The notes beneath the pieces were generated by a model. That model was not told where the DNA came from. It ran no database searches and saw nothing but the letters and a program-made list of their open reading frames with translations. Both the position numbers and the translations under genes were made by a program. Shown here one piece after another: positions 6,348 to 10,538 of a stretch of DNA of 10,538 bases. Each line of letters opens with the position of its first letter. Within the stretch, counting starts at the first letter, position 1. The DNA comes from Candidatus Heimdallarchaeota archaeon (GTDB lineage Archaea > Asgardarchaeota > Heimdallarchaeia > Heimdallarchaeales > Kariarchaeaceae), in the NCBI GenBank assembly GCA_030668165.1, contig DAOUUM010000061.1:1-10538 (forward strand), in the 5' to 3' direction.

Positions 6348-9038
6348 TTACTCCAATTCAATAAGTCTATCATTGATTTTTACTGGTATCGCCTCTACTC
6401 TACCATCAATATGATCCCAACCTGAGAATTCAAGAGTAATCAGATCTCCGAGTTGGGTAATTATCTGAATTGGCTCATCCGCATCATCTCTGAGCAGATC
6501 CTCCCAGTTATCAGGAGTCAGTTCATTTTCAATCTCAAATCCGGTTCGTGATCCCAGAAAACAGATACTATCATAATCATCCACGAATGTTGGTCCACTG
6601 GCCATTTTTCGCAGGGGTATTCTTGCCTCTATACCATTTGGAAGTGTGACAAATACACCACCACCAGAAATGGAGGTGACAATTCCCTGTCGATTCTCAT
6701 GATAATCTGGATTTCTACTCAGGAAACTGAATCCGGATCCAATTATAGTTCTCTCGAGTTTCTCAGCAATCTCAGATTGTTCCGTGCAATGAGCTGCTAC
6801 ATCATCAATCTCCTCGGCTGCATATACCAGCTCCGATCCTGCAATCATCGCCTTGCACACCCGGTGTGCAATGATATCTGGATACCGACGAATGGGAGAT
6901 GTGAAATGTAAGTAAGCAGCAGATCCCAATCCAAAATGACCCATGTTACCAGCTGCATAAACCGCGCGGGAAAGAGTTCTGAGCACTATAAGATATCCTA
7001 ATTTCTTGCTGTAACGATCCTTGATGTTCTCAACCATGCTTAAAATCTCTCTGAATGGTTTTAAAATCTCCTCCCTCTTATCCTCAGTTAACTGGGCCAG
7101 ACCCTTGGCAATTGGGGTTCCAAGGTCAAGCTCACCCTCCTCGCTCTTCTCATCTAGTTGTTCTTTCAAACTATCTGCAAAACTTGTCCCTGATCCAAGA
7201 CTGAAAGATATATTACCTCCCTTTTGGCTCAAAAGATCCATGAGATTGGTTTCCTCATCCTCTTTTGGTGTATCAAACAGGTCGGGATATTCTATCTCAT
7301 ATTCTAAACCAATTACCTTGGCATGCATATTAAATCGCTCCACATCAATCTTATCAGGAAGTGGATGATTTCTGTATACCACAGGAAGTGAATTATTCTG
7401 TAAAATCTCTGCAACTGTCTCATTTGCAGAAACCATAAAAGATTCAATCATCTGGGTGGAATTGCTGGCACTTTTTGTCTGAAGTGACATCTGACCACCC
7501 AGCTCCAGTCGTAGATTATCTGTCCTGATCATCAAACCCTTTCTGTGTTTATTGAGTAAAAGTGAGAATTTGTGATAGGAGTAAAATGGTTCTTCTTTAT
7601 TATCAATCGATGTATTCACAATATCATAACTGAGATTTTTTGTAACCAGTATAACTGAATTATGCACCTTGCATTTATCAATCAATTTATTTCCTGATTT
7701 ATCATAATGTATCTCCACAGACATTGCAAGTCTTGGTGTCTGTTCTCTCAAAGAACATAAATTATCTGATAGATGATGTGGTAACATTGGCAGGGTTTTT
7801 GTGGGTAGATAGACAGATGTGGATCTTCTTCTTGCATGTAGATCAAGACTAGAATCCTTTACCACATAATTTGCCACGTCAGCAATGTGCACCCACAGTA
7901 CGTACCCATCTTCTGTGATATCCAGTGATATGGCATCATCAAAATCCTTTGCTGTGGGGGGATCAATGGTGTAATTTTCCAGTCCCATGAGATCCGTGCG
8001 ATTATCAAATGCACCCTCGGTATCCTTGGGTTCCTTGTATTCCGCAGCTAATTTCTCAATTCTCTCCTCTGTCTCCCAGTCAAAGTACTTGGCCAGATTT
8101 GTGGTTCTCTTTGATATGGCATAGAGCGCATCAGTATCTGTCCAATAACCACTTCTTATCAGTAATTTGACAAAAGCATCAGAATAGGATGTTCTACCCT
8201 CGTTTATCCAGTCCTCGGCTAGGAATGATGTGAATGAACGGATTGAAAAGCCATCAAGTGCAAATATATGGCTGTCAACCATTCCAAATTGAGACCAGTG
8301 ATTGTTCTCCACAAAAAATACCATAACCCCCTGTAATTGTTCAAAAATTTCATTCTCAAAGCTTGTAAAGGAAATATCATCCCAAGGAAGGGGAGTCTTT
8401 ACCATCTCAGTCTCTTCTGGATCCTCGGAATCCTCCACTAGCATCTCAACCATGTGAAACATCTTATTTCGGATCTTACCATAATTAGCAATTGCAGCAC
8501 CTATCTTCTTCTTCTCTTCAACTGAGATGGGCTGCCATAATTTATCTATGATATCGAAATGACCCTTGCCATATGGTCTGCATTCATCGAGTACCTCACG
8601 TATCTTTCTCAATCTACTTTTACTGATATCTTCGGAAGGAATCTCATACCAAATCTTGGCAATTCCCATCTCATCCATTGATGATTGATCTACCTCAATT
8701 ACTTTCTCCCACAGGTTCTTCTCGTTTAAGGTCACTGTGACTGCATCTTGGACTTTCTCATCAATCTCAGATAGCTCCTTGATCCATGCAATCAATCTTT
8801 TCCTGGTTTCTTTGGCTTCTGGAAGAACTCCACCTCTCAGTTGTATGTGTCTTCCCAGACTTTTCTTGTTAATATTCACGGATTTTGTTTCTTGATTTCC
8901 CTTGATAGTATATAATTGAACAAAATTATCCTTACTATTCTTTCGACGGAACCTCCTGATGAATATGCCATAATTGTTGGGAATTTCTATTTCAAAAAGT
9001 CCGGCTTTGAACATCACGAGATCGCCTGTTTTGACCAT
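6348..9038 (-). CDS. RNase II/R-family (RNB domain) 3'-5' exoribonuclease
   Basis: This 896-residue protein is a processive or distributive 3'-to-5' exoribonuclease acting on single-stranded RNA in the cytoplasm. The RNB catalytic domain spans roughly 347-730. It opens with YTIDPPTAKDFDDAIS, whose aspartates at 359, 365, 367 and 368 match the four magnesium-binding acidic residues of the family, and ends with the signature YLHFTSPIRRYPDIIAHR at 709-726. A C-terminal S1-type OB fold starts at about 784 (GIVTSISGGGVFVTLPNG). An unusual acidic, low-complexity insertion lies at about 585-650 within the RNB domain. The first 350 residues lack an obvious pair of cold-shock domains. They begin with a small beta-rich module (GDLVMFKAG...YGIFIRRFRR), more like the cyanobacterial/organellar type of RNase II than E. 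coli RNase R (inference). All key residues are present, so it should be active. The gene is divergent from the Zn-ribbon gene and has no clear ribosome site. Confidence 0.93.
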   Translation of the reverse strand: MVKTGDLVMFKAGLFEIEIPNNYGIFIRRFRRKNSKDNFVQLYTIKGNQETKSVNINKKSLGRHIQLRGGVLPEAKETRKRLIAWIKELSEIDEKVQDAVTVTLNEKNLWEKVIEVDQSSMDEMGIAKIWYEIPSEDISKSRLRKIREVLDECRPYGKGHFDIIDKLWQPISVEEKKKIGAAIANYGKIRNKMFHMVEMLVEDSEDPEETEMVKTPLPWDDISFTSFENEIFEQLQGVMVFFVENNHWSQFGMVDSHIFALDGFSIRSFTSFLAEDWINEGRTSYSDAFVKLLIRSGYWTDTDALYAISKRTTNLAKYFDWETEERIEKLAAEYKEPKDTEGAFDNRTDLMGLENYTIDPPTAKDFDDAISLDITEDGYVLWVHIADVANYVVKDSSLDLHARRRSTSVYLPTKTLPMLPHHLSDNLCSLREQTPRLAMSVEIHYDKSGNKLIDKCKVHNSVILVTKNLSYDIVNTSIDNKEEPFYSYHKFSLLLNKHRKGLMIRTDNLRLELGGQMSLQTKSASNSTQMIESFMVSANETVAEILQNNSLPVVYRNHPLPDKIDVERFNMHAKVIGLEYEIEYPDLFDTPKEDEETNLMDLLSQKGGNISFSLGSGTSFADSLKEQLDEKSEEGELDLGTPIAKGLAQLTEDKREEILKPFREILSMVENIKDRYSKKLGYLIVLRTLSRAVYAAGNMGHFGLGSAAYLHFTSPIRRYPDIIAHRVCKAMIAGSELVYAAEEIDDVAAHCTEQSEIAEKLERTIIGSGFSFLSRNPDYHENRQGIVTSISGGGVFVTLPNGIEARIPLRKMASGPTFVDDYDSICFLGSRTGFEIENELTPDNWEDLLRDDADEPIQIITQLGDLITLEFSGWDHIDGRVEAIPVKINDRLIELE

Positions 9039-9109
9039 AATGTGAAGGAAGAATTAATCAATTTATCTGTTTAGAAATTTATTCAGAAATTTCATTGATT
9101 TGGCAATAC

Positions 9110-9142
9110 ATTAATTTAATTTGTATCGAAAATTAATTTAAT
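9110..9142 (+). promoter_or_regulatory. TATA-like element and 11-bp direct repeat before the Zn-ribbon gene
   Basis: ATTAATTTAAT occurs at 9110-9120 and again at 9132-9142, exactly 22 bp apart, which is about two helical turns. The first copy sits about 26 bp before the start codon, the right place for a TATA box of a leaderless transcript. The second overlaps the ATG at 9141. The rest of the 102-bp divergent spacer (9039-9140) must also hold the promoter of the RNB gene, which I could not pin down. Confidence 0.4.
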
Positions 9143-9539
9143 GGTGCCAATTGATAGCATCCCATATCACATAGAGAAATCTGAGGTATCCAAGACATTC
9201 TGGAAGGGAATGGAAGAGGGAAAGTTATTCTCAACCCAGTGCAATAAATGTCAGGAAATTCATTACCCTCCTTCTCCCATTCTTTGCAACAAATGTTTGA
9301 AATCAGATATCAGTTGGATCGAGCTCCCACTATCTGGGTACACAAGCACATATACAAGGGTAAATCTACCACCCTCCGGTTTCAAGGAACAATATACCCT
9401 AATAGTGGTAATAATTGATCTTCTAGATAAACCGGTACTAGGCAGATACATAGGAGATAATCCTGAAATTGGTAAAAGAGTCAAAATAGAATTTGAGAGG
9501 ATCAATGATCTCTCATTATTTGTGTTCAGTGATATGTAA
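9141..9539 (+). CDS. Zn-ribbon/OB-fold protein (DUF35 / ChsH2-like)
   Basis: A 132-residue protein with the standard plan of the DUF35 family. An N-terminal helix (FWKGMEEGKL at 20-29) is followed by a rubredoxin-like zinc ribbon with C34, C37, C49 and C52 and the conserved YPPSPILC turn (42-49), then an OB fold (about 57-132; SGYTSTYTRVNLPP, then the strand YTLIVVIIDL). In archaea and actinobacteria such proteins bind acyl-CoA and act as partners of thiolases, HMG-CoA synthase or acyl-CoA dehydrogenase-type dehydratases, bridging successive CoA steps. No thiolase or HMG-CoA synthase gene is in this window, so the partner is unknown or encoded elsewhere. The ATG at 9141 has no ribosome site and a TATA-like element about 26 bp upstream, suggesting a leaderless message. 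The gene converges with rpoK, with a 31-bp gap holding short A/T tracts. Confidence 0.88.
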   Translation: MVPIDSIPYHIEKSEVSKTFWKGMEEGKLFSTQCNKCQEIHYPPSPILCNKCLKSDISWIELPLSGYTSTYTRVNLPPSGFKEQYTLIVVIIDLLDKPVLGRYIGDNPEIGKRVKIEFERINDLSLFVFSDM

Positions 9540-9570
9540 AAACCTTGAATTAATTATCGGTAAATTCTAA

Positions 9571-9879
9571 TTAAAAATCTTCTTGATTGATGAACTCTCT
9601 ATCCTTTAAATATTGAATTGGTATGATTTGAAAGTGTCTAGAAGGCAATTTCCTTGCCAATCCGATTGGTAAAACTCTGGCTTTTAATTCACTCTTGGCA
9701 AGATCAATATGCCTGAAATTGGTATCATCAACCTCTATTAGTACCGGAGCACCCTGACTTAGTTGTAAGGCACGTGCACCGATAATCCTTGCCCTCTCAT
9801 AGCGGGTTAAAACGTCTTCTCCAATTAATACCTCATTTTTTCCGGCCTTCAATTCGGTACTCTCAGTCATAACATCCAT
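9571..9879 (-). CDS. rpoK: DNA-directed RNA polymerase subunit K (Rpb6-type)
   Basis: A 102-residue protein with the diagnostic RpoK/Rpb6/omega core: LTRYERARIIGARALQLSQG at 24-43, then APVLIEV, and AKSELKARVLPIGLARKLP at 61-79. The subunit stabilises the clamp and assembly of the largest polymerase subunit in the archaeal RNA polymerase. Archaeal RpoK proteins are usually about 55-95 residues. Here a short N-terminal extension of about 20 residues and a C-terminal tail (FQIIPIQYLKDREFINQEDF, 83-102) lengthen it slightly. The start could also be M4 (ATG at 9870). I keep M1 because a TATA-like box at about 9896-9906 would place initiation right at this ATG, giving a leaderless message, and no ribosome site is visible. 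In many archaea rpoK is grouped with rpoN, eno and rps2, but none of those is beside it here. This gene is the strongest evidence that the organism is an archaeon. Confidence 0.95.
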   Translation of the reverse strand: MDVMTESTELKAGKNEVLIGEDVLTRYERARIIGARALQLSQGAPVLIEVDDTNFRHIDLAKSELKARVLPIGLARKLPSRHFQIIPIQYLKDREFINQEDF

Positions 9880-9892
9880 AAAAATAACACTA

Positions 9893-9910
9893 GCCTAAAA
9901 TAATATAGGC
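9893..9910 (-). promoter_or_regulatory. rpoK TATA-like box within a small inverted repeat
   Basis: The minus strand reads TATATTATTTTAG about 25 bp before the rpoK ATG, consistent with a leaderless start. It is enclosed by GCCTA (9893-9897) and TAGGC (9906-9910), perfect 5-bp inverted arms with an 8-bp spacer. The symmetry suggests either a regulator site or a promoter with dyad symmetry. The arms are short enough to arise by chance. Confidence 0.45.
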
Positions 9911-9998
9911 AATCGATATTTGTTTTTATTTCTTTTAATAAGTATGAAAGAGACAATGGTTTTGTTAAAATTTATGGAAAAATATTACAGTTGTTTGG

Positions 9999-10538
9999 TT
10001 AGTTGGATACAAAAGACATCTCGATTTGGTGTCGCACCAAACTGAAGTACTTACCTTTGTTTGCCAATAATTCCTCATGAGTACCCTGCTCAACTATTTT
10101 CCCATCATCAATCACGATAATAGTATCAGCGGATCTAATGGTCGATAGTCTGTGAGCAATTATAAATGCGGTACGGGGTTGATCTCCTTTGAGTACATAC
10201 TCAAGAGTCTTTTGCACCTGTAACTCACTGAAAATATCAACAGCAGCTGTTGCCTCATCAAGTAGCAGGATTCTAGGATCGGCCAATAATATAGTCGCAA
10301 ATACAAGTAGCTGTCTTTGACCTGTAGATAACCGGCCTCCTCTTTCCTGGAGACTGGTATCCAGCTTTCTGGGCATGCCTTCTACATAGGCTCTCATTCC
10401 CACTTGTTCAAGTACATCCCACATCTCTTTCTCCGTGGCACTCGGTTTACCAAGTGCTAGATTGAAACGTACTGATTCAGCAAAAAGGAAGAAATCCTGT
10501 GGTACAGATGCAATCTGGTCTCTGTATGAGATCAGAGA
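9999..10538 (-). CDS. ABC exporter, C-terminal half of the nucleotide-binding domain (partial)
   Basis: The reading frame is open from the right edge to the stop at 9999, giving 179 codons, so the N-terminal membrane domain and the Walker A loop lie outside the window. In order it shows the Q-loop VPQDFFLFAESVRFNLALG, the signature LSTGQRQLLVFA (LSTGQ instead of the common LSGGQ), Walker B ILLLDEATAAVD with the catalytic glutamate, and the switch region IIAHRLSTIRSADTIIVID. The D-loop and the DGKIVEQGTHEELLANKGKY ending are those of MsbA/MdlB/LmrA-type exporters, in which the ATPase is fused to a six-helix membrane domain. It would export a lipid, drug or peptide across the cytoplasmic membrane; the substrate is unknown. 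It ends 119 bp upstream of rpoK on the same strand and does not appear to share an operon with it, because rpoK has its own TATA-like box. Confidence 0.93.
   Translation of the reverse strand, partial: SLISYRDQIASVPQDFFLFAESVRFNLALGKPSATEKEMWDVLEQVGMRAYVEGMPRKLDTSLQERGGRLSTGQRQLLVFATILLADPRILLLDEATAAVDIFSELQVQKTLEYVLKGDQPRTAFIIAHRLSTIRSADTIIVIDDGKIVEQGTHEELLANKGKYFSLVRHQIEMSFVSN

Noticed and set aside
6699..7368. Plus-strand frames opposite the RNB gene
   Set aside because: They are antisense to the catalytic domain with all its conserved motifs; serine-rich low-complexity translation of the complementary strand of an acidic region.
1..10538. Mobile element, prophage, CRISPR array, tRNA gene or defence system
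   Set aside because: No transposase, integrase, terminal inverted repeats, regularly spaced repeats, tRNA cloverleaf or defence-type domain was seen on either strand.

Overview
The window looks like AT-rich chromosomal DNA from an archaeon. The best evidence is a 102-residue RNA polymerase subunit with the archaeal RpoK (Rpb6-type) core, together with TATA-like boxes about 25 bp before several starts and a mix of apparently leaderless genes and genes with clear Shine-Dalgarno sites. A small protein opening MGRT..TYR, which resembles an archaeal family, agrees with this. An Asgard or related lineage is plausible because an RNase II/R-family (RNB) enzyme sits in a low-GC archaeal genome, but the window does not prove it.

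Layout. Positions 1-3097 (minus) hold an ABC system of the MacB/LolCDE type: an ATPase overlapping by 11 bp a long FtsX-type permease whose C-terminus is cut off by the left edge. Upstream of it, about 3250-3588 (minus) is a non-coding, GC-enriched stretch that I read as the RNase P RNA, followed by a divergent promoter region and an MFS transporter on the plus strand (3741-4994). The transporter converges on a TTG-started zinc-finger/winged-helix-like protein of unknown role (5003-5845, minus). Next come a short spacer with inverted repeats, the MGRT protein (6048-6290, minus) and an 896-residue RNB exoribonuclease (6348-9038, minus). A divergent Zn-ribbon/OB-fold (DUF35-type) gene (9141-9539, plus) converges with rpoK (9571-9879, minus). 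The right edge carries the C-terminal half of an exporter-type ABC ATPase (9999-10538, minus).

Functional picture. Three genes serve core RNA metabolism (RNase P RNA, RNB exoribonuclease, RpoK) and are interleaved with membrane transport (two ABC systems, one MFS carrier). There is no sign of phage, insertion sequence, CRISPR or integrase. Most genes appear to be transcribed singly or in pairs. The most informative non-coding features are the putative RNase P RNA with a eukaryote-like P3 shape and a divergent CR-V, a cluster of palindromes around the ABC promoter, and a 9-bp inverted repeat bracketing a TATA-like core before the zinc-finger/winged-helix gene.
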